Assembly (NCBI GenBank): GCA_004297985.1
Contig: SCRA01000081.1
Span: forward strand, 1 to 62,330
Reading direction: 5' to 3'
Source: a bacterium
GTDB taxonomy: Bacteria > Vulcanimicrobiota > Vulcanimicrobiia > Vulcanimicrobiales > SCRA01
Length of the DNA: 62,330 bases
Position numbers and translations under genes: made by a program. The notes beneath the pieces were generated by a model, which was given only the letters and a program-made list of their open reading frames with translations, was not told the origin of the DNA and did no database searches. Positions 48,800 to 58,288 of the stretch are shown here, piece by piece. The stretch's first letter is position 1, and each line of letters begins with the position of its first letter.

Positions 48800-49872
48800 T
48801 CGATGAGCACTACCTCACGACGAAACAAGAGCAGGGCCAGCGCAAGCGCAGCGACCTCGAGGAGGCGCTTGGCGATCGCTTCTGGCCACTCCTCGACGAC
48901 CCGGATGTGCGGGAGGTCAACATTCGCCCGAACGGCGCCGTCTGGTATCAGCGCGTGGGCCGGGATGGCGGGAAATTCCAGGCGGAGTGGGTCGTCGACC
49001 ACGAAGAGTCCGAGAACATCGCGCACGCCATCTTGCAGTGCTTGGACGGGAAGTACGTGCTCAACGAAGAGCAGCACTACGTCAACTGCAAGCTGCAGCT
49101 CTCAAGCCCCGATGAGTTCGCGAGAGTCCATCTTGTTGGAGAGTGGGCAACGGCCGACGGCGGCTACGGTATTCTGCTTCGAAAGCATCACGGGATCGCT
49201 CCGACGGTGGAGGAGTGGGTGAAGAAAGGGCAGATGACGCCTGAGCAGCTCGTCGCCCTGCGGTGGACGGTTACGCACCGCCGGAATACCCTCATTTGCG
49301 GACCGATGTTCGCCGGCAAGAGCACCTTGATAAATTCACGCTACGAGTTGATCCATCGGCTCGATCCAACACGGGCTGTCGGATATATCCAGGATGTGCC
49401 CGAGACCGTATGCCCGCTCTCTGACCGCATGGCCCTCATGGTGAACAAGTATACGTCGTACCGGAAGCACTGCGAGGAGGGGTTCCGCCAGTCGGTTGAG
49501 GAGGTAACCATCAACGAGCTGCGCGGTGCGGAGGCGTACAACCTCATTCACAATCTCTGGCTGTCCGGCCATAACGGTGGTGCGACGACGCTCCATGCGG
49601 TCGACGAACGCCAGGCTATGTGGCGGCTGGGGACGCTGATTCGCGAGGGTCTCCCGCAGAATGCGGTCCTTCAGCCAGAGGTGATCGCCGCAGCCGTCCA
49701 TGTCATCGTGATCTTGCGTTTCAGTCACCGCATCGGTCGACGAATCGTAAAGGTGCTCAGAGTTAAAGGTGCTCGTGCCGACGGTTCCTACGAGTTTGAG
49801 CCTCTGGCGCCGAGCGTGCCATGGCCGGAGTCCGATTTTCCCGCGGCTGGGCCGCTGCCGGCGGCCGGCTAA
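48796..49872 (+). CDS. virB11: VirB11/TrbB secretion ATPase
   Basis: A 358-residue ATPase: N-terminal domain with FWPLLDDPDVREVNIRPNGA, Walker A LICGPMFAGKSTLIN, ASP box/Walker B EEVTINELRGAEAYNLI, His box SGHNGGATTLHAVDE. These match VirB11/TrbB. It is overlapped with TraF by 4 nt. In most T4SS operons VirB11 is last or first; here it precedes a separate promoter. Confidence 0.88.
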   Translation: MIDEHYLTTKQEQGQRKRSDLEEALGDRFWPLLDDPDVREVNIRPNGAVWYQRVGRDGGKFQAEWVVDHEESENIAHAILQCLDGKYVLNEEQHYVNCKLQLSSPDEFARVHLVGEWATADGGYGILLRKHHGIAPTVEEWVKKGQMTPEQLVALRWTVTHRRNTLICGPMFAGKSTLINSRYELIHRLDPTRAVGYIQDVPETVCPLSDRMALMVNKYTSYRKHCEEGFRQSVEEVTINELRGAEAYNLIHNLWLSGHNGGATTLHAVDERQAMWRLGTLIREGLPQNAVLQPEVIAAAVHVIVILRFSHRIGRRIVKVLRVKGARADGSYEFEPLAPSVPWPESDFPAAGPLPAAG

Positions 49873-49908
49873 GGCACAAACCGCGGGTAGGCGCCTCGTG
49901 CCGGTGGC

Positions 49909-49938
49909 TTCCAGCAGGTTAGGTGCTTGTGGTAGTAT
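49909..49938 (+). promoter_or_regulatory. Internal promoter of the T4SS structural genes
   Basis: TTCCAG (49909-49914), 18 nt, TAGTAT (49933-49938), then AAGGACATAAC. GAGGAGA precedes the ATG at 49993. The gap is 120 nt. CTTAT-like half-sites are only weakly present, so control by the GntR protein is uncertain. Confidence 0.45.
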
Positions 49939-49992
49939 AAGGACATAACGGGCAACTTAGCCTGACCTGCTCCGCCGGCGTCGAGGAGACTT

Positions 49993-50658
49993 ATGGTACT
50001 GCTTCGTTTCATAGCTTCGCTTGTGGCCAGTGCCAGAGCCCTGATCGAGCGCGGTCCGCGCATCGGGCAACTCATGGACGACGACCGCCTTGGATCGTGT
50101 TACATGGTTATCCCGCCCGGTCAGCGGTGGGATCGACGGCTGCGTGACAGCGTCACGCGCAGCCTTCTGAGGGTCCTCGGGGGCCGTGCCCGGGTGGCCC
50201 CGGCGCCGGCGCGGAAGCCCAATGTCGTGCCTGCCCGTAGCGTCGTTATCTACGACCTAAAGGCGGAGTGCTTCGAGTACGCAAAGGCCCAGAGATCCAT
50301 CCCGCGCGTTCCGGGTAAGCAATTCAGAACGCTGTGGCCCTTCCTGAGCATCATCGGCTATATCGGCCTTGCTATGGTGCTGTCCGTACACCCGGCTGCC
50401 GCAGCAACGACGACGGGAAGCGCTGGATTTTTTCAACCGGTCGTAACGTTTGTCACGGACTTCAAGACGACGATCCAGTTGATCCTTGCGCCCCTCTGCT
50501 TCATTTTTTGGGTGGGTACCGTTGGGTCGATCGTGGCGAATGGCGGTCAAATCCACGGGTTGGGGTGGGCGATGCTCGCCGGCGCCCTAGGTACGACGGC
50601 TCTTCTCGTAGCCGACCTCATCATCAGTTCATTTTCGAGCGGCGCTCTCGTCGTCTAG
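49993..50658 (+). CDS. VirB2/TrbC-like pilin with long N-terminal extension
   Basis: A 221-residue protein. The C-terminal 90 residues have the pilin pattern: hydrophobic leader FLSIIGYIGLAMVLSVHPAAA with AAA processing sites, a short polar start (TTTGSAGFFQ), and two membrane helices (TIQLILAPLCFIFWVGTVGS; LGWAMLAGALGTTALLVADLI). The first 110 residues are soluble and basic, which is unusual for VirB2/TrbC. TraF (48257) probably processes it. It is the first structural gene after the promoter. Confidence 0.65.
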   Translation: MVLLRFIASLVASARALIERGPRIGQLMDDDRLGSCYMVIPPGQRWDRRLRDSVTRSLLRVLGGRARVAPAPARKPNVVPARSVVIYDLKAECFEYAKAQRSIPRVPGKQFRTLWPFLSIIGYIGLAMVLSVHPAAAATTTGSAGFFQPVVTFVTDFKTTIQLILAPLCFIFWVGTVGSIVANGGQIHGLGWAMLAGALGTTALLVADLIISSFSSGALVV

Positions 50659-50661
50659 CTA

Positions 50662-51015
50662 ATGCGACGCTTTCACCCGGTCAACGAAGCGTTTGTCTCG
50701 CCGGTGCTCGTCTGGGGGTGTGAGAGGCTGCCGCTCATGGTCGGATGGGGCCTCTGCGCGACGGTCGTCTGCCCTACAGCATTCCAGTTCGTCTGGCTTG
50801 ATGTCGGCGCCCTCACCTTCCTCCCAATGTGGTATCTCGTGTGTCGCACGATGGCTAAGCGTGACCCGCGGATGACGCAGAAAGTTCTTGAGCACATGCA
50901 GTGGGAGGACTACTACCTCACCCACGGGGTCTCAGAGATCGAGCCGGAAAGCGAGCGGCGTCGTATCTGGAAGCGCAAACTCATGGCCCGAGTCGTCGGA
51001 GCTCTGTACTCGTGA
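50662..51015 (+). CDS. VirB3/TrbD-like inner-membrane protein
   Basis: A 117-residue protein with two close hydrophobic segments (about 16-38 and 45-65) and a charged C-terminus (EPESERRRIWKRKLM), the layout of VirB3/TrbD. It sits between the pilin and VirB4 genes, the conserved position. It starts 4 nt after the pilin stop. Confidence 0.75.
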   Translation: MRRFHPVNEAFVSPVLVWGCERLPLMVGWGLCATVVCPTAFQFVWLDVGALTFLPMWYLVCRTMAKRDPRMTQKVLEHMQWEDYYLTHGVSEIEPESERRRIWKRKLMARVVGALYS

Positions 51016-51034
51016 TCGAAAGAGTGCTGGCCGC

Positions 51035-53626
51035 ATGATTGGCATCTCTATCCTCCTGCTGCTCTCGGCGCTCGCTGTCTGTGGTATCGGCATCTACGTC
51101 GTTACCGATGGCCTGCGCGACAAGGCGGAATATCATCTCCCAGGCGTCCTAGAGAAGGTTCCGTACCGGAAGCTGATCGCCGATGGCGTCGTTGAGCTGA
51201 CGGACGGCAAACTTTTGACAGCCTGGGAGGTCAGCGGGCCCGACTCGGAGTCGCTGACCGTCGACGATTATAGGCGCTTCGCGTCAGATCTGAACGACGT
51301 CTACGCCTCGCGAGGCGAGGCATGCCAGGTGAATTACGACGTCTTCCGTGAGGCGGTGACGGGCTACCCGAGCGGACGTTCCGACCATCGCGATCCAACC
51401 ACTGCGGTCATGCATGGATACCGCGAGCAGCAGTTCGAACGAGCCGGCCTCCAGTATGCCAACCGCAACTACTATAGCCTCTCCTGGACACCACCGTCGG
51501 CAATGGCCGAGGCGATCAGCGGGTTGGCGGTGGCGGCTGCCGGCGGTAGCGAGGATCACGAAGAGCGGTTCCGCCGTAGCGTGCGTGCCTTTGAGGAGCA
51601 GTGTAAGGATTTCGAAGCATCCCTTCCATCGAGAGTCACGTTCCGACGGCTCGGCGCGTACGAACATGACGGGGCGCTGTGCGATGAGCTGCTCGAGTTT
51701 CTGCATCGCTGCGTTACCACCGAGACCATGCGGATCCGCCGGCCGGCGATCGCTCTTGTCCAAGGCCTCTTTACCAGGCCGATCTCTGTCGGCACGATCA
51801 TCGCCGATCAAGACGTCGCGCACGCCAATGTTACACGCGTCGGCAGCGTGTATCAGCAGGTTGTCTCCGTCGAGACCTTCCGGCGCGGGGGGACGCTGAC
51901 CGGCGCGTTCGACACGATCGCGGCGTTGAAGTTGCCCCTGCACATCTCGCTGCGAGCCATCCTGCTCGATACCGAATACGCGAAGCGGCAGATGGATAGC
52001 CGCTTCGCCAAGCACATGGGCAACGTGGAGTCGCCGCTCAGTCGACTGCTGCAGTCGCATCAGCGGCGAGACGCCACGGCATTGCGGCGCGCGGAGGCCG
52101 CGGAGCAAGCCGATACGTCAGGAGAGAAGGTTCGCTGGGTCCACTGGAATCTCAAGGTGGTGCTCGCCAGCGAAGATCTAGCCACGCTCCAGCGTGCGGC
52201 GCGATCGGTCAAGAAAGCCTTGGCCATCTCGCAGTTCGGAGCGCGCATCGAAGACGTTGGCAATTCGTCGGCACTTGCAGCGACGTGGCCAGGAGAATCA
52301 ACCAGCGATCGAAGCGGATCGATGGTGGATACCGTCACGATCGCTGATGTAAGCGCGCTTTGCGGGCCGTGGAGAGGGCCAGACCGTCACCCTAACCCGA
52401 GCCTCCCGGCGGATACGCCACCAACGCTGAGGGCTCTGGGCACTGGCAACACGCCGATGGATGTCTACGACGCAGTCGAAGACGTCAGTCATCTCGGCAT
52501 TGTTGGCGAGACTGGCGGCGGAAAGTCGCTGACGATGACTGGTCTAACGTACTGCGACCGAGCGCAAAACGACAACATCGATCACTATATCTTTGACCAA
52601 GGGCGTTCGGCTGAGCGCTACGTTCGCGCTGCTGGCGGTGTATTCGCAACCGCGGATCCCGCCGACGCGGAGAGTGGGCTCAATCCATTCTACCGTGTCG
52701 AAGACGAGCTGGAGCGCCACCGTCTGGAATTATGGCTTACACCCATGTTTCATCTTCAGGGGCAGGAGGTGTCGCCTGCACGCCAAGAGATGATGCAAAA
52801 AGCACTCCGACTGCTCGCAAAATCCAGCCGCCGCTCGATGAGCCTGTATCAGGCCAAACTGGCGACCATGGATCCTGATCTCGCAGGTGCGCTTACCTTC
52901 TGGACGATCCGCGGGCCGATGGGCTACCTCTTGGATTCCGAGGATGACCATTTCCGTGACGCGAGCTTGCAATGTTTCGAACTCGAGCGCCTCATGCGGT
53001 TTGACGATGAGCGGGCTACCGCGCCGTACATCTCGCTGCTGTTCGACCGGATTCGCGATCGCGCCGATCGGCCGGGGCGTCGCGTTCGCGTGGTGTTGGA
53101 TGAGCCTCAGGACTACTTCAAGCATCCGATTTTCGCCGGCGTCATTGCGGCGGGCTATGATCGGGGGCGTAAGTCTGATTGGGGGATGCGCATGGCCACG
53201 CAGCGCCCCGAGCAGTTCATGAAGTCGGTGGTCGCGGGCCCAATTATCGACGCGACAAAAACCTGGCTCTTCACGCCGAGCGATCAGGCGAACAAAGAAT
53301 TCAAGCCAGTGTTTAAGGAGCGATTTGGGCTGACGGACGAGGCGTGCGACATGATCGCGACCTCGAAGAAGAAGCGCCACGTGATCTTGTGGCAAGACAA
53401 GCATCTGGCGCAGCTCAACATGCGGTGGACGCCCGAGGAGCTGCTTATGCTCGGTGGTGCGAGCAAAGACGAGAAGCGGGAGACGGCAGATCTTCGGTCG
53501 CGTTTTCCTTCCCACTGGCCGGCGGAGCTCTATCGCCGGCATGGCTTCTCGGAGGCCGCAGCACGCTGGGTTGCGCGCGCTAAGGAACTCGGGCTGCTCA
53601 GTCCGGGTTTCGAGCTCGCGGCATAG
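51035..53626 (+). CDS. virB4: VirB4/TrbE secretion ATPase
   Basis: An 863-residue ATPase. The N-terminus has a hydrophobic segment (ISILLLLSALAVCGIGIYVV) as in TrbE/VirB4 types that fuse a membrane helix. A long N domain follows. Walker A IVGETGGGKSLTMTG lies near residue 490, and Walker B RRVRVVLDEPQDYFK (Asp-Glu) follows. It then has SDWGMRMATQRPEQF and KHLAQLN. The frame begins at 50888, but ATG 51035 has the correct length and follows the VirB3 gene. Confidence 0.88.
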   Translation: MIGISILLLLSALAVCGIGIYVVTDGLRDKAEYHLPGVLEKVPYRKLIADGVVELTDGKLLTAWEVSGPDSESLTVDDYRRFASDLNDVYASRGEACQVNYDVFREAVTGYPSGRSDHRDPTTAVMHGYREQQFERAGLQYANRNYYSLSWTPPSAMAEAISGLAVAAAGGSEDHEERFRRSVRAFEEQCKDFEASLPSRVTFRRLGAYEHDGALCDELLEFLHRCVTTETMRIRRPAIALVQGLFTRPISVGTIIADQDVAHANVTRVGSVYQQVVSVETFRRGGTLTGAFDTIAALKLPLHISLRAILLDTEYAKRQMDSRFAKHMGNVESPLSRLLQSHQRRDATALRRAEAAEQADTSGEKVRWVHWNLKVVLASEDLATLQRAARSVKKALAISQFGARIEDVGNSSALAATWPGESTSDRSGSMVDTVTIADVSALCGPWRGPDRHPNPSLPADTPPTLRALGTGNTPMDVYDAVEDVSHLGIVGETGGGKSLTMTGLTYCDRAQNDNIDHYIFDQGRSAERYVRAAGGVFATADPADAESGLNPFYRVEDELERHRLELWLTPMFHLQGQEVSPARQEMMQKALRLLAKSSRRSMSLYQAKLATMDPDLAGALTFWTIRGPMGYLLDSEDDHFRDASLQCFELERLMRFDDERATAPYISLLFDRIRDRADRPGRRVRVVLDEPQDYFKHPIFAGVIAAGYDRGRKSDWGMRMATQRPEQFMKSVVAGPIIDATKTWLFTPSDQANKEFKPVFKERFGLTDEACDMIATSKKKRHVILWQDKHLAQLNMRWTPEELLMLGGASKDEKRETADLRSRFPSHWPAELYRRHGFSEAAARWVARAKELGLLSPGFELAA

Positions 53627-53644
53627 GAGGCTACGCGATACATC

Positions 53645-54343
53645 ATGGCTCTCAATAGGTCTGTACGAGAGGAGCGCCGCTCGGATGCAGCGGCGATCCG
53701 CGAAGCGGTGTTCTACGACTCGAATGATCGCAAGCGACTCTGGTCCCTGACAAAAGGGCTGCTGGTGCTCTGCATCTCGCTCTTCGCTGGGCTCATCATT
53801 GCTGTGTGTGGGATCTTCTGGTTGCTCCCGAAGACGTGGCATGCCGATACGTTTGGCTATATCGTGCACGACAATGGTGACACCACACCGCTCGGGCCGC
53901 TGCGTCCTGGGCAACCCGCGAGCGTCCAAGAAAAGCGCCAAGTCGCGGGCCACTTCGTCGCTGACCTCTTCACGGTAACGGATCCCGCTGACGATGAGGA
54001 CCGCAAGGCAAAGGTTCTGGCGCATGTTGCCGTTGGCTCGCCGGCGGCCACCTTCGTCGATCAGCGTTACAGTAACGCTAAGACGAATCCGTTCGTGACC
54101 TATCGGCAAGGGTATCGGCAGGTCAGCATCACGGACGTCGACTCCGATAGTGACGGCTCTCGGTGCACGGTCTTCTACACAGTGACTCCGACGGACCAGT
54201 ATGCACAACCGACGGGGCCGGTGCAAAAGTATGTGGCGCACCTGCAGATCGTGCAGCACCGCACTGGTGACGAGCACGTTCTCTGGCGCAACCCCGACGA
54301 GGTCTATACCACCTACATCGACGCTGAGGCCAGTGATGAGTAG
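53645..54343 (+). CDS. virB8: VirB8/TrbF-like inner-membrane protein
   Basis: A 232-residue protein with a short cytoplasmic part, one membrane helix (KGLLVLCISLFAGLIIAVCG, about 37-56) and a periplasmic NTF2-like domain (YIVHDNGDTTPLG; PFVTYRQGYRQVS). This fits VirB8/TrbF. It lies between VirB4 and VirB10 genes and overlaps the latter by 8 nt. Confidence 0.78.
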   Translation: MALNRSVREERRSDAAAIREAVFYDSNDRKRLWSLTKGLLVLCISLFAGLIIAVCGIFWLLPKTWHADTFGYIVHDNGDTTPLGPLRPGQPASVQEKRQVAGHFVADLFTVTDPADDEDRKAKVLAHVAVGSPAATFVDQRYSNAKTNPFVTYRQGYRQVSITDVDSDSDGSRCTVFYTVTPTDQYAQPTGPVQKYVAHLQIVQHRTGDEHVLWRNPDEVYTTYIDAEASDE

Positions 54344-55661
54344 CGTGATCGACGACGAGAACGCGGAACACCTGAACAGCGATCCGGATCCGAGTAGCGA
54401 GGCGCAGCCTATCTGGCGCGTACGACGTTCGGCGGTGATGGCTGGATTTATGGCGCTGGCCATCCTTGGAGGGCTCGCGGTCTTTGGGTTGCTGGCGGCA
54501 AAGGCGCGTACGGACGGCGAGCGCGCGCAGGTTGCGCGGGCGGCCACGCAGGCGTCAGGGTTCGGGGGAGTGACGGCGCCTGATACGTATACACGGGCAC
54601 AGCAGGCGGAAGACGCCCAGACGAGCCGGGATTCGGGATCAGCGTCACCGCTGCCGACCATGGTCCCGAAGGCCGCTGCTGAAGAGGCCTCGCAGAGCGC
54701 CGGCACCGACGCAAACGGGGCGGCCAGCGCTGGAGCCTCGACGGCCGGAGCGGATCCGCCCACGGCGACGCAGACGGGGGCGCAAAACGAGGTGCAGGAG
54801 CGCCAGCGCCTAGCCTTCGCGGCGGAGCTTGATCGCCAGCGCGTCCAGCAGATGGCCATGCAGTCTGATCTGGAGGTCCCGGTAAGGGATGGAGTGCCGA
54901 CCGCTCCAGTGGCCAGTACGACGGCGAGCAGTGAGCCGGCTCCGAGCGGCACCGCGACACCGACATCCTCCGCTGCGCCAGCGTCGACGTCGCGGCCGGG
55001 AGGCGCGGTGCGTCCGAGCGGGCGCTTCAAGCTGCGGGCAGGAGACTGGATCGACGGAGTGGTTCAGCCCGATGTGAACGCCGAGGCTGCCGGCGTTGTG
55101 TCGATCTACGTTGATCGTAATATCTACGACTCAGGTACTGGGTCGCTCATCCTCATCCCTCGCGGTGCAATAGTGCTGGGGATACCGATGGCTCCAGTAG
55201 CCGGTCAGTCGCGCATCCAGCTGCGCGCTCCGTCGTTGGCGTTTCCCGGACCGCACGGAAAGACAGTCGACCTATCTGCGATCGCCGCGGACTCCGACGG
55301 GACGACGGGCATTGGAGCGCACGTCGATGACCACCACTGGCAGGTTCTATCGATCGCGGGTATCGGAGGAGCTCTTTCTGGTCTGGCGACCGCGGTCCAA
55401 CCAACGACGATCTCGAGTAGTGGAATCACGGTTGCGGTTCCGAGTGCTCAGCAGCAAGTCGTGAGTGGTGCCGGCGCCTCGATTCTGCAGACTGCGGGAA
55501 ATCTTGCGACGGCGAAGATGAACCGTCCACCGACGTTGACCACCTCGCAAGCTCGTCATGTGATCCTCTATCTCGAGAAGGACCTCTACCTCGACCCCTA
55601 CTGTGACCAAGACCGACCGGCCTCTCCGGAGTGCGCGGCCAAGGAGGCTCTCGTTCGATGA
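54336..55661 (+). CDS. virB10: VirB10/TrbI core-complex protein
   Basis: A 441-residue protein: membrane helix (MAGFMALAILGGLAVFGLLA), long Pro/Ala/Ser-rich periplasmic region (about 60-225), and a C-terminal TrbI domain with LRAGDWIDGVVQPDVNAEAA, IYDSGTGSLILIPRGAIVLG and RIQLRAPSLAFPGPHGKTVD. ATG 54336 overlaps the VirB8 stop; the frame from 54201 is an artefact. VirB10 bridges inner and outer membranes. Confidence 0.85.
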   Translation: MSSVIDDENAEHLNSDPDPSSEAQPIWRVRRSAVMAGFMALAILGGLAVFGLLAAKARTDGERAQVARAATQASGFGGVTAPDTYTRAQQAEDAQTSRDSGSASPLPTMVPKAAAEEASQSAGTDANGAASAGASTAGADPPTATQTGAQNEVQERQRLAFAAELDRQRVQQMAMQSDLEVPVRDGVPTAPVASTTASSEPAPSGTATPTSSAAPASTSRPGGAVRPSGRFKLRAGDWIDGVVQPDVNAEAAGVVSIYVDRNIYDSGTGSLILIPRGAIVLGIPMAPVAGQSRIQLRAPSLAFPGPHGKTVDLSAIAADSDGTTGIGAHVDDHHWQVLSIAGIGGALSGLATAVQPTTISSSGITVAVPSAQQQVVSGAGASILQTAGNLATAKMNRPPTLTTSQARHVILYLEKDLYLDPYCDQDRPASPECAAKEALVR

Positions 55662-56200
55662 ATCGCCTGATCGCCATCGTATCCGCTACGCTGCTTGCCA
55701 TCTCGTTATGCAGCAGCTCAGCGCACGCGCAGGTGCTTGTGTCTGAGCCGGTGCTCGACCGCCAAGCGTGGGCGCAATATCTCAAGATCGCACAGCAGGT
55801 GCAAACGCAACTCAAGCAATGGCAACTCGAGTACCAGAACAGCCTGCGCTTCGGCGCCGGTGGGTGGACCGACCTCCGCGGCCAACTGCAAGCGATTGAG
55901 CAACAGGTGAACTCGCAACTCAGCTCGCTGAACGGCGACCCAGTCGGAGCCGATGCGCAAGTGCAGGAGTCTCTGCTCGGTCAGGATCTCTCCATGCTCA
56001 AGCAGATCGAAGCGATGAATGACGGTGCAGCGGGGTCGAATCAGGTTCGCCAAGCGACCAACTATTTTCTCCAGGCGTTGGTGTCGGAGTCTTTGAAGGG
56101 GCGCAAACTCGCGATCGACCAAGCCCTTGAGCAGAAGCTTGGAGAGCAGAACTACGCGACCATGATGCAGCATGATGCGACCGTGAACATTCGGCCGTGA
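55658..56200 (+). CDS. VirB5/TrbJ-like periplasmic protein
   Basis: A 180-residue protein with a signal peptide (NRLIAIVSATLLAISLCSSSAHA) and a helical body of the TrbJ/VirB5 type (QYLKIAQQVQTQLKQWQLEY, then QLQAIEQQVNSQLSSLNGDP). VirB5 lies at the pilus tip. ATG 55658 overlaps the VirB10 stop by 4 nt. It is shorter than most TrbJ proteins. Confidence 0.75.
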   Translation: MNRLIAIVSATLLAISLCSSSAHAQVLVSEPVLDRQAWAQYLKIAQQVQTQLKQWQLEYQNSLRFGAGGWTDLRGQLQAIEQQVNSQLSSLNGDPVGADAQVQESLLGQDLSMLKQIEAMNDGAAGSNQVRQATNYFLQALVSESLKGRKLAIDQALEQKLGEQNYATMMQHDATVNIRP

Positions 56201-56210
56201 GGCGTTGGTG

Positions 56211-57452
56211 ATGGACGCAGTTGTTTGGGCCCGACGGGTAAAGGGAGCGGCACACCGCATGGCCGCCCTCGAGACGCGCGTCTTTCTATGGCTGGCGCGT
56301 GCTATCGAGCGGCAGACGGCGACGCCAAGGTCGCGTCTACGGTTCTCGCTTGGCGTGATTGCGCTCGGCGTGGTCATCTGTAGCGTGGCTATAGGCGGTA
56401 CGGCTGTTGGACAGCAGCAGCAGCTTGCGGTCTGCCATAGTAATGGCGGGCCGCCCGGGCCGGTTGATAACGTCGTAAATGCGTACAGCCAGTCGATGAC
56501 TGCGTGGCCGCAGGCTATCATCAACGCGCTGAATGGTACGTTTTTCCTGATTTGGGGCGCTACGTTTCTCTTTGCATACGTTGACGCGGTGATCGGTAGC
56601 GGCGGCCACGTTGTGGGACTCGGCTGGGGCGTGCTGCGAACCGCGCTGCGCTTCGCAGTCGCTGCTGCCGCCTTTCTTCAGGCGCCAGTCTGGGGCCCCG
56701 GCATCATCAACGGGATATTGCAGACGGTGGATTCCGTCACGGGCGGTACGGGGATTCACGCCGCAGCCTGGCAGTCGTTGTCGCCCGGTAGCGTGTTCAT
56801 GAACGGCGCGTGCATCGCTGGGACGATTCTTCACGGAGGAGTTGGCTATAACATTATCACCGACACATACCATGCGATCGTTGCAGGCTTTACGTCCGCG
56901 ATCACCGCGGTCGGCATCATCATCTTCTACGCGATCGTTATGCTCTCAATCGTTCTAGTGCGGCTCGAGGTCCCGATCGTTCTAGCGATCGGTTCGATCC
57001 TGTGCCTTGGATTGGCAGCGCCCGACCTATTTCTCGGCCTACCGATGCAGTACATCGGTGCGCTGGTGGGCCTCGCTGCGAAGATTGCTGCACTCGTGCT
57101 CTTAGTGTCCAAAGTGCAGGATAGCTCGACCTCGTGGCTAGCGGCTATTCAGTCCTCTGCGCTCGACCCAACAGCCGGCCTGATCATTATGGCGTCGATT
57201 TTCGCTCTGTCTCTCGCGGCATTCTTCGTGCCCATGGTCGTCGGCACACTCGGTGGGTCACCTGCAATGACGCTTGGGAATGTTGTTGGAGCCTTCACGT
57301 CACTCAACTCCTTTGCGCAGAATTTTACGCCTGGTAGCGGAGGCGGCGGTGGAGGCGGCGGCCGCAGCGGCGGCGGAGGCGGTGAGACCGGCGGCGAAAT
57401 TAGTGCTGGGGCCGAGAGCAGCGCTAGCGAAGCCGCAATGGTTGCACCGTGA
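56211..57452 (+). CDS. VirB6/TrbL polytopic channel protein
   Basis: A 414-residue protein with at least six hydrophobic helices from residue about 45 to 355, in the TrbL layout. The Ala/Gly-rich C-terminus contains the poly-Gly run GGGGGGGGRSGGGGG, a low-complexity tail not present in typical members. ATG 56211 follows GAGG; the frame reaches 56205 by a TTG. The stop overlaps the ATG of the VirB9-like gene. Confidence 0.8.
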   Translation: MDAVVWARRVKGAAHRMAALETRVFLWLARAIERQTATPRSRLRFSLGVIALGVVICSVAIGGTAVGQQQQLAVCHSNGGPPGPVDNVVNAYSQSMTAWPQAIINALNGTFFLIWGATFLFAYVDAVIGSGGHVVGLGWGVLRTALRFAVAAAAFLQAPVWGPGIINGILQTVDSVTGGTGIHAAAWQSLSPGSVFMNGACIAGTILHGGVGYNIITDTYHAIVAGFTSAITAVGIIIFYAIVMLSIVLVRLEVPIVLAIGSILCLGLAAPDLFLGLPMQYIGALVGLAAKIAALVLLVSKVQDSSTSWLAAIQSSALDPTAGLIIMASIFALSLAAFFVPMVVGTLGGSPAMTLGNVVGAFTSLNSFAQNFTPGSGGGGGGGGRSGGGGGETGGEISAGAESSASEAAMVAP

Positions 57453-58288
57453 TGGCTAGGCATATGGTAGCTATGCTCGTTGCCGCGGTCGTGCTGCTCG
57501 GAATCGGGGTGGTGTCGGCGCCGGCGCAAGCAGCTGGTGGACGGGATGGTATCGTCAACGTGGCTCCAGGGATGCGCGCTGCGACTCTGCGATGCCGTAC
57601 GCCGAACCCGCTGGTCATCGAGGTCTGCGCGATTTTCCTGCCTCATGGAGAACGACTGCGTCCTGATGCCGATGCCTTTCTGGGCGATTCGGTGCGCTGG
57701 GCTCTGAAGGGCACGTCGTACGGTGTTGGCGACGTCGCGATCTTCGTGAAGGAGAAGACGAACGTTCCCGGCATCACCACGACGCTCTACGTGCCTGCAA
57801 GCGGAGGGATGTATCGCATCCTCGTCGTCTCGGATCCAACAGCTGTCGTGCCGTCTGAGTTGCATTTCTCCGCAGCCAGGGAAAGCGCGACCGCGAGGCG
57901 TGAGGCGGCGCGCGCCGCGGCCGCGGCTGCGCAGACGCGGGCTGAGGCCACGCGTGCCGCGCTGGTCGAGGCGGAGCATCGCGCGCAGCAGCGTGCGCTG
58001 GTCGAGGAGATTGAACGCTCGCCATGCGAGCGTCGTGTGGACGCGGACTATGTATCGCCGCGTGGTAGCGATCCCGCGCAGTTTGCGCCGACCGATGTGT
58101 ACAACGACGGCGTACACACCTGTCTGGAGCTGCCGAAGGCCTACGCCGGCCTCGCGATACCGTATGCGGGACACGATCTGCTGCACTTCCGATGGGACGA
58201 GGCGCGACGCATGCTTATCGTGGATGGCCTGCCAGCGACGATCACGCTACGAGACGGATCACAGAGCGTGGTCGTCCAGCGCAGGTGA
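57452..58288 (+). CDS. virB9: VirB9/TrbG outer-membrane core protein
   Basis: A 278-residue protein with a signal peptide (MLVAAVVLLGIGVVSAPAQA), an N-terminal beta domain (about 25-130), an Ala/Arg-rich helical linker (about 140-190), and a C-terminal CagX domain (DPAQFAPTDVYNDGVHTCLE; MLIVDGLPATITLRDGSQ). In most systems VirB9 lies between VirB8 and VirB10; here it is at the end. A GTG at 57449 could also start it. Confidence 0.78.
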   Translation: MARHMVAMLVAAVVLLGIGVVSAPAQAAGGRDGIVNVAPGMRAATLRCRTPNPLVIEVCAIFLPHGERLRPDADAFLGDSVRWALKGTSYGVGDVAIFVKEKTNVPGITTTLYVPASGGMYRILVVSDPTAVVPSELHFSAARESATARREAARAAAAAAQTRAEATRAALVEAEHRAQQRALVEEIERSPCERRVDADYVSPRGSDPAQFAPTDVYNDGVHTCLELPKAYAGLAIPYAGHDLLHFRWDEARRMLIVDGLPATITLRDGSQSVVVQRR

